This document shows, in pieces, positions 34,037 to 42,309 of a DNA stretch of 64,000 nt. The notes below the pieces were generated by a model that did no database searches, was not told where the DNA came from, and saw only the letters and a program-made list of their open reading frames with translations. The DNA comes from Planococcus shixiaomingii (GTDB taxonomy: Bacteria; Bacillota; Bacilli; Bacillales_A; Planococcaceae). The stretch's first letter is position 1. Each line of letters begins with the position of its first letter. Position numbers and translations under genes: made by a program. Location of the stretch: contig NZ_CP129236.1 in NCBI RefSeq assembly GCF_030413615.1, positions 2,278,001 through 2,342,000 on the forward strand, read 5' to 3'.

Positions 34037-36001
34037 TTAAGACCATGTATACGTTTGGCCCCAGCTTTCACGCGCCAGTTTTTCAATATCTTCTACATCG
34101 GCATCTTCGACCATGTATGTGTCCCCTTGTTCGTATGGGTTGTAGTGGAACGCATACATGCGTGCGACAAATTGATGGAACGGCAATGAAGACTCTCCTT
34201 CATGTTCACCGTGCTCATGGACACTCGTCTCAATTCCTTGTCCCCAGTTCTGGCCGCTGTCGTTATTCGGATTGTAAAAATACACTCGGTGTTCCCCGTT
34301 ATGGTCTTGCGCAATGCGCTGAATGGAAACCGCGTGCAATCCAAGCAGTTTACCATGGACATTGGTAATGTAAATGCCGACCGGATTCGGATAAATCATT
34401 TCATAGCCTTCGTTGTAAAGCGGGTGGTGCGTTGCGTAGAACAATCGGACAAAGGCATCATAATCGGTGACAAATCCGGTAAACGGATCGATGATGTTGA
34501 TGAATCCTCGCGGAATCCACTCTCCGTAAAATTCCGGGTTGACCCATTTATGGCCATCTTCCCCGCGCAACAACGTTTTTTTCATCATTTCGTTATAGAT
34601 TTTATCAAGATGCGGGACAAGGACACTCGATACAGGATCCAATTCGTGATGGATTTCCCCTGCTACCCCGTCTTCAATTGCGCTGGAGTGAATCGCTTCG
34701 CCTTCAAATGTCATGTCGATATCGTTTTCCCGAACTGCCCGGGCCACTAGTTCTAGTAGCTGGCCGATGCCGTGCTGCGCCCATAACGAAATGGCACGAG
34801 CGGATTGGCATGTTGGATTCAGACCTTGCCCGATTCCTAAAGGTTGCCCAAGAACTGAAATGACGCCTCCGATTAAAACGCCATTTGCAGACAATCCTGC
34901 TTTCCGGTATTCCGGACGCAAAATGCGCTTTTTCACTTCAGGACGGATATCGATATCAAATAGTCTTCTTATTGCGGGAATCAACGGCTCCTGTGTAAGC
35001 ACACCCCGATCGAGCATGCGAGACAATCCGTAAATCACTTTGCTTGTTTGCGGATAAACGGAAAAGTGTACCATGTCACGGACAAGCTCTTGGTTTGCAT
35101 TAAAGCTTGCCGTTCCCATTTCAGTCAAGTTAAGCAATTCCGGAATCAGTTCCGGCTTGCTTCTATTTAAATAACGCATGAATATAGCAGCGATTGGAGC
35201 AACCAAACCGGTCTTGTTCATGGATTCAGCAAAATCCCGCGCTTCTTTCCGCAATGTTTCATCGTCTGCTTCGACCAGCTTTCTGCGGTACTCTTTCAAG
35301 TTAGGCTCTTGTTCGCTGAGTGCGGTCGGAGCGGTAATCGCTTTATGGAAGTATTGAAGCGTATCTTTTGTGCTGTCATCGATGTTTTCGTCGATCATCT
35401 GTGTAGCCGTTTCAATCATATTGATGATGCGATCAACCATGATCGGCCGCTGGACCGTTAACCGCTCAATTTCTTCTACCAGTTTGTGGGCAACTGCGCG
35501 ATACGAAAGCTTGCTTCCTAAAAAGCGGAAAAGACGTTCGCCGCGTTCTAAATGCACGCCGCCCCCTTCAACTCTCGCTTCCTCTGTCTCTGCCGGAAAC
35601 AGCAAATCCAGGTTTAACGCCAAAACTTCATTCAAAAAAGCGGAAGCTTCTTCAGCTGGAACTTTTTCGTGGACGTACTCGCCTTCTGTTATCGACAGCA
35701 TGCGCAATTCGCTCATTAATTCGACAACGGAATTGAGACCTTTCACCCGAAGTGAACCACCCACAAATGCAGGTTCTAAGTTATCAGCTTCGGCCCAAGG
35801 GCCTCCATTGAATACGCCGGCTTTATCAAAATCAGCTGCGTATTCATAAAGCATTTCCAGCCCTTCATCCGTACTTGCCAGCTCGGTTGCCAGCTGGAAA
35901 ACTTCCGTTTGGTACATGCTTTTCGCAAAGGGTTTTGCCTCTTCTAACGTCCGGAGGGCCTGTTCAAATTTTTCTTTCAAAGTCGCTGCTTCAGTTGCCA
36001 T
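34037..36001 (-). CDS. Large protein with papain-like catalytic signature, family not recognised (654 aa)
   Basis: I do not recognise the family by name. The N-terminal half (1-370) is mainly helical. At 390-408 a glycine-rich loop leads into LNPTCQSARAISLWA at the head of a helix: Q392 and C398 are six residues apart, exactly the oxyanion Gln to nucleophile spacing of papain-like proteases. A histidine (H556, in GLHAVSI) and an asparagine (N577, in YFYNPNND) follow in papain order. No signal peptide or membrane helix, so it is probably cytosolic. ATG at 36001 follows GGGGG. It is 18 bp after an ATP-grasp ligase gene, suggesting a ligase plus peptidase/amidase pair. Function is inference. Confidence 0.6.
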   Translation of the reverse strand: MATEAATLKEKFEQALRTLEEAKPFAKSMYQTEVFQLATELASTDEGLEMLYEYAADFDKAGVFNGGPWAEADNLEPAFVGGSLRVKGLNSVVELMSELRMLSITEGEYVHEKVPAEEASAFLNEVLALNLDLLFPAETEEARVEGGGVHLERGERLFRFLGSKLSYRAVAHKLVEEIERLTVQRPIMVDRIINMIETATQMIDENIDDSTKDTLQYFHKAITAPTALSEQEPNLKEYRRKLVEADDETLRKEARDFAESMNKTGLVAPIAAIFMRYLNRSKPELIPELLNLTEMGTASFNANQELVRDMVHFSVYPQTSKVIYGLSRMLDRGVLTQEPLIPAIRRLFDIDIRPEVKKRILRPEYRKAGLSANGVLIGGVISVLGQPLGIGQGLNPTCQSARAISLWAQHGIGQLLELVARAVRENDIDMTFEGEAIHSSAIEDGVAGEIHHELDPVSSVLVPHLDKIYNEMMKKTLLRGEDGHKWVNPEFYGEWIPRGFINIIDPFTGFVTDYDAFVRLFYATHHPLYNEGYEMIYPNPVGIYITNVHGKLLGLHAVSIQRIAQDHNGEHRVYFYNPNNDSGQNWGQGIETSVHEHGEHEGESSLPFHQFVARMYAFHYNPYEQGDTYMVEDADVEDIEKLARESWGQTYTWS

Positions 36002-36019
36002 TAAATTACCCCCAGATGA

Positions 36020-37246
36020 TTAATGATAGAAATCATATTTCTCGTATTTTTTTAGAAGTTCAGTCATCCGGCTGCTGTCTTCCCCAAAGAAGAACAATGT
36101 ACCGTAATGATTGCCAAAACCGACCCGCTCTGCCACTTTGGAAGTGACCGGTATGAACAAGTCATGCTTTTCAAAATAAGAGTCGTTTTTAAGTTCAGTT
36201 GGAATATCCAATTTCTCGATCAGGCGCACCCGCGGGTAAACCATCAAACTTCCTGCATACCCTTTTGCGGAAGTTACTTCTTCCGGGAAAAACGCTTCCA
36301 ATTCTTCTGGCGTGGTATCCGGGTCACTGCAGAGGATTTGTGCTTGGAATGCATTAAAGCCGTATGCCCGTTCAATTAGATCGAAAATATGTCCGCCCGG
36401 CACACGCGCAGCCACTTCCCCGAAATTCAGCGTACCGTCATGGGAAATGAAATATTCCGGATGGATGACCCCATATTTGATTTCAAAAGAATCAACCAAT
36501 TTTTGAATTTGTTCTCGTATTTGCGGACGCCATTCCTCCAGCGCTGGAGAAGCTGGCACGAAATTGGAGTGTCCAAGCTTGACATACTCGGTGATATTCA
36601 AGAATTTGATTTCTCCATTATGAATAAAAGCTTCGCAAGAAAATTCCTGTCCGTCCAAATGGCTTTCCATTAAGTATGGGAATTCTTGCACTTCACTTTT
36701 GTCAATGTCACTGGCGTCACGAATTACCATATGTCCGACAGTTCCGGCTTTGTTAAGCGGTTTGATGTGGATAGGGTCGTTTACATCGCCGTCAATCTTG
36801 ATCAATGCATCATTAACCCGCTTCAAGAAACGGTAAATGTCATCTTTAGAATACGCTTCTTCAAAAACACCGACTTTGATGCCTGACATCTGTGCTTTCC
36901 GCTTCATCAAGCCTTTATCGCGCAAAAGCAGTGAACGGTTGAAAACACGCGGGTCGTCGAAGAATCTTGCGTTCAGTACGCCTGCCCATTCAACGGTTTC
37001 TTCGTAAATCGGCACCGCCAATTTAACGTCCATTTCCGCAAGGAGGCTATATAGTTTTTCCGAACCTTCGTTCAAACGGTCAAAATCCCAAGGCACGAAA
37101 GGAATATCGTGTTCCTTGGCAAAACCAATAAAATCTGGAGGGCCTACAACCACGAAGGGCCGGTTCAACTTGTCCATCGCTTCAATCGCTGGAATGCTCC
37201 AGCCTAAAATGGCGGTCTTTTTTTCATTCTTCTTTGTTTCGGTCAT
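36020..37246 (-). CDS. ATP-grasp carboxylate-amine ligase (408 aa)
   Basis: ATP-grasp ligase, forming an amide-type bond through an acyl-phosphate. Seen: an N-terminal Rossmann-like pre-ATP domain (TAILGWSIPAIEAMDKL, then VPIYEETVEW), the ATP-binding lobe (KPLNKAGTVGHM, LMESHLDGQEFSCEAF) and the metal-binding strand NFGEVAARVPGG. Closest in feel to carbamoyl-phosphate synthase-like and biotin carboxylase-like stand-alone ligases; no biotin partner is nearby. ATG at 37246 follows GAGGGAG. First gene of a two-gene operon with the papain-like protein. Substrates are unknown. Confidence 0.85.
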   Translation of the reverse strand: MTETKKNEKKTAILGWSIPAIEAMDKLNRPFVVVGPPDFIGFAKEHDIPFVPWDFDRLNEGSEKLYSLLAEMDVKLAVPIYEETVEWAGVLNARFFDDPRVFNRSLLLRDKGLMKRKAQMSGIKVGVFEEAYSKDDIYRFLKRVNDALIKIDGDVNDPIHIKPLNKAGTVGHMVIRDASDIDKSEVQEFPYLMESHLDGQEFSCEAFIHNGEIKFLNITEYVKLGHSNFVPASPALEEWRPQIREQIQKLVDSFEIKYGVIHPEYFISHDGTLNFGEVAARVPGGHIFDLIERAYGFNAFQAQILCSDPDTTPEELEAFFPEEVTSAKGYAGSLMVYPRVRLIEKLDIPTELKNDSYFEKHDLFIPVTSKVAERVGFGNHYGTLFFFGEDSSRMTELLKKYEKYDFYH

Positions 37247-37301
37247 AGCAAAACTCCCTCTCAACAGTGATAAATAAGAACATACATTTTTGTATTTCCA
37301 T

Positions 37302-37330
37302 TTGTGAAAAAATATAAACCTTTGTATACA
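37302..37330 (+). promoter_or_regulatory. Sigma-A promoter for the GNAT gene
   Basis: TTGTGA (37302-37307), 17 bp, TATACA (37325-37330); the -10 element lies in the centre of the palindrome at 37314-37339. Confidence 0.6.
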
Positions 37331-37339
37331 AAGGTTTAT
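37314..37339. promoter_or_regulatory. Perfect 26-bp palindrome, candidate operator
   Basis: Half-site ATAAACCTTTGTA followed directly by its exact reverse complement, with no loop. It sits in the 155-bp divergent region between the ATP-grasp operon and the GNAT gene and covers the GNAT -10. A loopless palindrome there suggests binding of a dimeric regulator rather than a terminator, although an RNA hairpin is possible. Confidence 0.6.
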
Positions 37340-37401
37340 TTTCCTTTTTCTTCGGGAATTTGAAAAATCAAACTCTCACAGCCAGAAAGGATCTGATTGC
37401 G

Positions 37402-37971
37402 ATGGAATCTTGGTTTTCGAATCTTCGCGACTATTTTCCAGCCAAAGAAATGAAGTCTGAAAAACATATGAAAGAGTTGTTTGCTGAAAAACCGAATAGC
37501 TACAAATTGGATGAAGGCCCACACTACACGCTTGTTTACTATGAAAAATCCGATTTTCTATTTATCGATTATATTTTGGTGAATAGTTCTTCCCGCGGCA
37601 GCGGACTTGGCAGTAAAATCATTGACCGGGTCAAAAAGAAAAACAAAATGATCGTCCTTGAAGTCGATCCTATCTCCCAAGAAGATCCGGAAACAGCAAA
37701 ACGAGTCCGCTTTTACCAGAAACAGAATTTCAAAAAAGTTCCTTCCATTGAATATGTACGCAGGCACCCCATTACGGGAGAACGCAGTGAGATGGATATT
37801 TTTTATTGGTCACCTAATGCGGAATCTGCTGAGTGGGTGATGGAGAAAATGAAAGAAGCGTATGAAGAGGTCCATGCTTTCAAAGGCTTGGAAATGTACG
37901 GTGCACCTCCTCAAGTGGCCGATGAAGTGCTCCAACTACGCGAAGCAAAACAAAGCAGCAAAGCCGAATAA
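37402..37971 (+). CDS. GNAT family N-acetyltransferase (189 aa)
   Basis: Predicted acetyl-CoA dependent N-acetyltransferase: core strand FLFIDYILVNSSSRG followed by the acetyl-CoA loop SRGSGLGSKII, then VRFYQKQNFKKV. About 45 extra C-terminal residues follow. ATG at 37402 is the best start (AAAGGA 11 bases upstream); a TTG at 37360 has none. Divergent from the ATP-grasp operon with a shared palindrome, so the three may be co-regulated. Acceptor substrate unknown. Confidence 0.85.
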   Translation: MESWFSNLRDYFPAKEMKSEKHMKELFAEKPNSYKLDEGPHYTLVYYEKSDFLFIDYILVNSSSRGSGLGSKIIDRVKKKNKMIVLEVDPISQEDPETAKRVRFYQKQNFKKVPSIEYVRRHPITGERSEMDIFYWSPNAESAEWVMEKMKEAYEEVHAFKGLEMYGAPPQVADEVLQLREAKQSSKAE

Positions 37972-38018
37972 AAATCCTGTGCGCGGAAACTTTTGGTTTC
38001 CGCGCACAGGATTTTTGT
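37971..38018. terminator. Strong bidirectional terminator
   Basis: AAATCCTGTGCGCGGAAAC / GTTTCCGCGCACAGGATTT with loop TTTTG; serves GNAT and ypeQ. Confidence 0.93.
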
Positions 38019-38020
38019 TT

Positions 38021-38218
38021 TTATTTTTCGTGCGTTCCGATTTTGTTTAATTCTTTACCTAGAAACTGCAGCTGAGAACCGACGGTGCATTCACTGATGC
38101 AAAAGCGATGAGCCGCCGTTTTTCCGTGATCTTTGCGAATTTGCCGCTTTACAAAGCAGCCGTCGCAATACATATCAAACATTTCATCTATTTCGTTCAT
38201 GATTGAAATTTTATTCAC
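38021..38218 (-). CDS. YpeQ-like zinc-finger small protein (65 aa)
   Basis: Small protein with C18-x2-C21 and C40-x3-C44 plus H37, consistent with a zinc site, matching what I recall of B. subtilis YpeQ, also near ypdP. Starts at GTG 38218, seven bases after AAGGAGTG. Function unknown. Divergent from the preQ1-controlled ypdP gene. Confidence 0.75.
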   Translation of the reverse strand: MNKISIMNEIDEMFDMYCDGCFVKRQIRKDHGKTAAHRFCISECTVGSQLQFLGKELNKIGTHEK

Positions 38219-38264
38219 TGCTTCACTCCTTAGAAAAATAGCATTGTGTTATTTTACTATGCAT

Positions 38265-38293
38265 TTGTGTTTTATACCAACAATAGATATACT
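38265..38293 (+). promoter_or_regulatory. Sigma-A promoter for ypdP
   Basis: TTGTGT (38265-38270), 17 bp, TATACT (38288-38293); places the RNA start about 20 nt before the preQ1 aptamer. Confidence 0.8.
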
Positions 38294-38319
38294 ATTCAAG
38301 GACATTTTTATAAGATTTT

Positions 38320-38358
38320 AGCGGTTCGTGAACTCCCGCTTTATCAAAACTAAGGAGG
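38320..38358 (+). promoter_or_regulatory. PreQ1-I riboswitch
   Basis: Stem P1 is AGCGG (38320-38324) with CCGCT (38336-38340); loop UUCGUGAACUC; A-rich tail UUAUCAAAACUAAGGAGG (38341-38358), ending in the ribosome binding site of ypdP. This matches the preQ1-I layout (compare the tail UUAACAAAACAAGGGAGG of the Thermoanaerobacter element). Ligand binding would fold the tail into the pseudoknot and hide the ribosome binding site, so control is at translation. Confidence 0.88.
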
Positions 38359-38366
38359 ATATTTTT

Positions 38367-39050
38367 TTGTTTAACGAATTTTTTGGGCTGGGCTTTGTCT
38401 TGGCTAATTTTCTTATGCTGCTCATAATGTATAAATTTTTCGGTAAAGCCGGTTTGTTTGCCTGGGTTGCAATTTCTACGATTTTGGCCAATATCCAAGT
38501 GACCAAAACGATAGAAATTATTGGACTGACGGCAACTCTTGGCAATAGCCTCTACGCTTCTACTTTCTTGGCAACCGATATTTTAAATGAAAAATACGGA
38601 AAAAAAGATGCACAAAAAGCAGTTTGGCTTGGGTTTTTCTCGCTGTTGATCATGATTATCGCGATGCAGTTCGGCATGAACTTTATTCCGGCTGAAAGTG
38701 ATTTTGCCAATGAATCGCTTCACACGATCTTCGGCCTCGTTCCTCAAATCGCCATTGCCAGTATGGTCGCTTATTTAACCGCCCAACACTTGGATGTTTT
38801 GATTTTCTCGGCTTTGAAAAAAGTGTTTCCAACTGATGGCCAGTTTTGGATCCGCAACAACGGCTCGACGTTGATCAGCCAATTGCTGGATACGTTAATA
38901 TTCACTAGCATCGCTTTTTACGGCGTTTATTCTTTCGATATCTGGATCCAGATTTTCCTTTCGACGTATGTTCTTAAGTTTATCGTTTCTGTTCTCGATA
39001 CGCCGTTCGGTTACATGGCGAAAGTTATCACACCAGTAGATGAAAAGTAG
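38367..39050 (+). CDS. ypdP: Queuosine precursor transporter, YhhQ/YpdP type (227 aa)
   Basis: Integral membrane protein of the queuosine-precursor ECF-like YhhQ/VUT family with about six helices; imports preQ0/preQ1 or queuine for tRNA modification. Shows the family features ATDILNEKYGKKDAQKAVWLG and a C-terminal LDTPFGYMAKV. TTG at 38367 is the start, eight bases after AAGGAGG that belongs to the preQ1 riboswitch, which independently supports the substrate assignment. No queuosine biosynthesis gene is in the window, so salvage is implied. Confidence 0.9.
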   Translation: MFNEFFGLGFVLANFLMLLIMYKFFGKAGLFAWVAISTILANIQVTKTIEIIGLTATLGNSLYASTFLATDILNEKYGKKDAQKAVWLGFFSLLIMIIAMQFGMNFIPAESDFANESLHTIFGLVPQIAIASMVAYLTAQHLDVLIFSALKKVFPTDGQFWIRNNGSTLISQLLDTLIFTSIAFYGVYSFDIWIQIFLSTYVLKFIVSVLDTPFGYMAKVITPVDEK

Positions 39051-39058
39051 GTGATTTC

Positions 39059-39448
39059 ATGCTTGAAGTGTTTATCGATGCAGCGACTGCCGGAACGCCG
39101 AAAGTCAGTGCTGTCGGTGTATTTATCAGAGGCGAAGGCCATTTAGTCAAATGGAGCGAGTATGTTGGTGAAATGGACAACCATATGGCCGAGTTCACCG
39201 CTCTCGTCAAAGGTTTGCAGCTGGCGAAAGAATTATCGACCGGCATGATTTCCATCAAGTCGGATTCCCAAGTGGCCGTCGATGCTTTTGACCGTGGTTT
39301 TACGAAAAACCCGAAATTCAAACCGCTTTTGGAAGAAGCAATGAAAATCTCCGATGAATTTGAGTTTTGCTTCATCAAATGGATTCCGGATTCGCAAAAC
39401 CGGGCTGCTGACGACCTTGCCAGAACCGAATTGCGCGCCCATAAATAA
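39059..39448 (+). CDS. RNase HI-like protein, YpeP type (129 aa)
   Basis: Ribonuclease H fold of the reverse transcriptase-like RNase HI group. The acidic residues D7 (VFIDAAT), E45 (MAEFTAL), D69 (IKSDSQ) and D118/D119 (NRAADDLAR) are present, so catalysis is possible although the DG motif of classical RNase HI is altered. ATG at 39059, AAGTAGGTG upstream, eight bases after ypdP; an operon as in B. subtilis (ypdP-RNase HI). Confidence 0.88.
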   Translation: MLEVFIDAATAGTPKVSAVGVFIRGEGHLVKWSEYVGEMDNHMAEFTALVKGLQLAKELSTGMISIKSDSQVAVDAFDRGFTKNPKFKPLLEEAMKISDEFEFCFIKWIPDSQNRAADDLARTELRAHK

Positions 39449-39452
39449 ACGT

Positions 39453-39490
39453 TCAACAGCCGTTTCCCTTCGGGGAATGGGCTGTTTTTT
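39453..39490 (+). terminator. Terminator after the RNase HI-like gene
   Basis: AACAGCC-type stem with inner CCCTTCGGGG tetraloop hairpin, then TTTTTTT. Confidence 0.88.
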
Positions 39491-39558
39491 TATTGGACAA
39501 AGACGCCAAGTGCGAAGTCTGTTACTATGGAAAGAGCTAAAAGTATTGGAGGATATTT

Positions 39559-39759
39559 ATGAGAACTAAATTTGGAACCGCACTTGATATTTTCATCTTA
39601 ATTATTGGCCCGTGGATTGTTTATACACGCGTAGTTGAAATTTTGAATAACGGAGTTTCTGTCTATCCTGTCATTTCACTGATCATCGTGACACTTGCTG
39701 TCGTGTTGTCCGTCTATAATTTGTACAATCTCTATGCATCGCGTGACATCAAGAAATGA
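39559..39759 (+). CDS. Small two-helix membrane protein (66 aa)
   Basis: Unrecognised. ATG at 39559 follows TTGGAGG. Two hydrophobic segments (about 9-25 and 37-58). Adjacent to another small membrane protein gene 26 bp downstream, probably one transcript. Confidence 0.75.
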   Translation: MRTKFGTALDIFILIIGPWIVYTRVVEILNNGVSVYPVISLIIVTLAVVLSVYNLYNLYASRDIKK

Positions 39760-39785
39760 AAAATAGTGCGAAAAGGTGAAGAAAC

Positions 39786-40103
39786 ATGAAACCGATCTTA
39801 TTTTATAGCATTCCACTACTTGTTTATATCATCATCAACAACTCCGTCGCCGATTTATCTTGGCCTTATTTTTTAATTTTGCTGTTATCGTTTGTCTTGT
39901 TCCAAATGGCTAAACTTCGCTTTCCAAAGGATGCCATTCCATTTCTGACAAAAGTGACGAGCGGTGTCTTTTATATCACGACGGTCGCTTTCATTTTCCG
40001 GGATCCGTTTTTGAATCCGCTGGTGATTAACATTCTGCTTGGCATTACCATTGGCTTAGCGATTTCTGATTTGCGGCAGTCCCCCAAACAGCGTATCGTA
40101 TAA
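39786..40103 (+). CDS. Small membrane protein (105 aa)
   Basis: Unrecognised. ATG at 39786 preceded by AAAAGGTG. Three to four hydrophobic segments and a basic C terminus (RQSPKQRIV). Ends a two-gene unit, followed by a strong terminator. Confidence 0.75.
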   Translation: MKPILFYSIPLLVYIIINNSVADLSWPYFLILLLSFVLFQMAKLRFPKDAIPFLTKVTSGVFYITTVAFIFRDPFLNPLVINILLGITIGLAISDLRQSPKQRIV

Positions 40104-40139
40104 GCAGAGAGTTCGAGTCTGGAACTTTCTCATATATTA

Positions 40140-40175
40140 AAGCCCTGCAGTTCATTATGAACTGCAGGGCTTTAA
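40140..40175. terminator. Bidirectional terminator
   Basis: AAAGCCCTGCAGTTCA / TGAACTGCAGGGCTTT, loop TTA-like; A and T runs on the two sides. Confidence 0.9.
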
Positions 40176-40262
40176 ATTCGTCCAAGAAACGAGAAAACAA
40201 AGTTCCATTTCTTCATTCGGATGACTACGGCAATTCACATAAAAGAAACTAAGTGGCCGCGA

Positions 40263-40385
40263 TTACTTAGTGAAATACCAGACTAAAAACAAAGCAATTG
40301 CTACAATTACCCACGTAGCAATACGAATGCGATTCTTCTTTTTCCGGATTGCTTCTTGCTCTTTTGCTTCTTTATAAAAAGACAT
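40263..40385 (-). CDS. 40-residue single-pass membrane protein
   Basis: ATG at 40385, preceded by TAGGAGGAG with good spacing, opens a 40-codon frame ending at TAA 40263-40265. The product has a strongly charged N terminus (KEAKEQEAIRKKKNRIR) followed by one membrane helix (WVIVAIALFLVWYF), cytoplasmic-in by the positive-inside rule. Family unknown. Confidence 0.75.
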   Translation of the reverse strand: MSFYKEAKEQEAIRKKKNRIRIATWVIVAIALFLVWYFTK

Positions 40386-40457
40386 TGTTTCTCCTCCTAC
40401 TTAATGTTTCCCATTCCTTCCATCTTCCCTTATGATGAAAAAAAGGAGGTAATTGCG

Positions 40458-41525
40458 TTGAATAAACTGTTAGCTCTGCCACTATCCTTGTGCTTGCTCA
40501 CCGCCTGCAGTGCACCAGCGACAATGGGTCAAACTCCAGCTGCTGGAAATTCAGAACAAGCAACGGCCACTCCTTCTGATGAACCGAATGCCACAAGTAT
40601 GCCAAAAGAAATTGCTACAGGGCTCAATACTCCTTGGGCTATCAACAAAGTCGGTGACGAATTTTACATCTCCGAACGTCCCGGTACGGTAGCTTATATT
40701 AATGCCACAGGTGAACTAACTCGCCAGAAAGTGGAATTTTCCGATCAACTGGCATCGGTTCCGGAATCTGGTTTTCTCGGCTTTGTACTAAAAGATGATT
40801 TTGCAAAAACAAAACAAGCGTATGGTTATTATGTTTACGAAGAAAACGGCCAGCCTTTGAACAAAATTGCCGTTTTCGAACTCCAGAATAACACATGGCG
40901 GGAAGTTGCGGTACTGCTTGAAGGCATAGAAACTGGTTCAGTCCACCACGGTGGCCGCCTTGAACTGGATGCTGACGGCGTATTGTTTGCCACGATCGGC
41001 GATGCTTCCAATCCTGAACTTGCACAAGATTCGAATTCCGTAAACGGCAAAATTTTAAGGCTAAATAGCAGCAACAAATTCGAGATTTACTCAATGGGTC
41101 ATCGTAATCCTCAAGGAATCGAATGGGCGGACGGCAAAATGTATGCTTCCGAACACGGCCAATCAGCGAATGATGAAATCAACATCATCGAAAAAGGCAA
41201 GAATTATGGCTGGCCGCTTATCGAAGGCAACGAAAAAAGAGATGGGCTGGACTCTCCTTTCGTGACGACTGGTTCAAATGAAACTTGGGCTCCGAGCGGC
41301 ATCGACAGCAAAGACGGTTTGTTGTATGTCGCCGCGCTGCGTGGAACAGCTATAAAAGTTATCAATTTAAAATCCGGTAAAGTGGACGATTCCATTGAAG
41401 GCTACGGACGCATCCGAGATGTTCTAGTGGACGGAGAAGATGTGTATGCCATTACCAACAATACGGATGGTCGAGGACAGCCGGACAAAGACGATGACAA
41501 ACTGATTTTATTGGCGACACCCTAA
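40458..41525 (+). CDS. PQQ-dependent sugar dehydrogenase-like lipoprotein (355 aa)
   Basis: Secreted lipoprotein with a six-bladed beta-propeller of the soluble glucose dehydrogenase type. TTG at 40458 follows AAAAGGAGGT; the signal ends in lipobox LTAC. After a Thr/Pro-rich tether the domain begins GLNTPWAINKV; a catalytic-type histidine sits in GSVHHGGRLELD, then HRNPQGIEW and ASEHGQSANDEIN. The actual substrate and whether PQQ is bound are not known. A single-gene unit with terminator. Confidence 0.88.
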   Translation: MNKLLALPLSLCLLTACSAPATMGQTPAAGNSEQATATPSDEPNATSMPKEIATGLNTPWAINKVGDEFYISERPGTVAYINATGELTRQKVEFSDQLASVPESGFLGFVLKDDFAKTKQAYGYYVYEENGQPLNKIAVFELQNNTWREVAVLLEGIETGSVHHGGRLELDADGVLFATIGDASNPELAQDSNSVNGKILRLNSSNKFEIYSMGHRNPQGIEWADGKMYASEHGQSANDEINIIEKGKNYGWPLIEGNEKRDGLDSPFVTTGSNETWAPSGIDSKDGLLYVAALRGTAIKVINLKSGKVDDSIEGYGRIRDVLVDGEDVYAITNNTDGRGQPDKDDDKLILLATP

Positions 41526-41545
41526 AACATTCTTTCTTAGATACA

Positions 41546-41580
41546 CAAAACGCCAATCCTTCACGGATTGGCGTTTTTTC
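41546..41580. terminator. Bidirectional terminator
   Basis: AAAACGCCAATCC / GGATTGGCGTTTT with loop TTCAC; between convergent genes. Confidence 0.92.
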
Positions 41581-42076
41581 ATAGAAATTTTACCATCAAA
41601 TCTTCGTCTATGTATTTCTCTTTTGTTTTCATGGCCTTGACATCGACTCCGTACTTTTCAAAACCTAGAGCGTTATAGAGCTTCTTAGCAGGTTCGTTAT
41701 GGGAAGCGACCATCAAATCGAGTTTTTCCAAGCCGCTCCAGCTTTCTGCATAGGCAATCAGTTCTTCCATAAGACGCCGCGCCGTTCCCATGCCCCGTGC
41801 TTCCGGCGTCACGTAAACAGCATAGACTGACGCACGGTGGTTCATGTTAGGTGAAGTGTTGCGGGACAAGGTAACATTTCCGACAAGTTTTTCATCAATA
41901 TATGCTCCGAACGTAACTGCATATTCCAACGACAGATTTTCTTTAGTTTTTTCGATTGGCCGATTCAGTGCGTCTTCAAGCCGCGTAGAAAACGCGTCCG
42001 GAGCCAGCCTTAACGCTTCAATACGCAGTGCATAATAGGCGCTGGCATCATCTGCTGTCAATATCCGAATCTCCAT
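41579..42076 (-). CDS. GNAT family N-acetyltransferase (165 aa)
   Basis: Acetyltransferase with AVYVTPEARGMGTARRLMEEL (acetyl-CoA loop ARGMGTA), then LMVASHNEPAKKLYNALGFEKYG. Start ATG at 42076 after GGAAGGG. Looks like the Rim/PhnO-style small-molecule or protein N-acetyltransferases; acceptor unknown. Confidence 0.85.
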   Translation of the reverse strand: MEIRILTADDASAYYALRIEALRLAPDAFSTRLEDALNRPIEKTKENLSLEYAVTFGAYIDEKLVGNVTLSRNTSPNMNHRASVYAVYVTPEARGMGTARRLMEELIAYAESWSGLEKLDLMVASHNEPAKKLYNALGFEKYGVDVKAMKTKEKYIDEDLMVKFL

Positions 42077-42309
42077 ATTTTCACCCTTCCCGTTTTCTGG
42101 AGTTCGCGAATCATTTAGCGTAACCCTCGGCAAAATATGTCCAAAATGAATGTTGTAAGGATCTGAGATGTATCGAACAGTGCATGGATTTCTTCTCGCA
42201 AACCAGAAAAAAAGTGTCTTGACAACAAGTGCCTGAAGCTAGCGTCCAGTCACCTTCATCATTCAATAGTCCCCTTTTGTTTCTTTCGCGAGATTCATGC
42301 AGTTAACTT

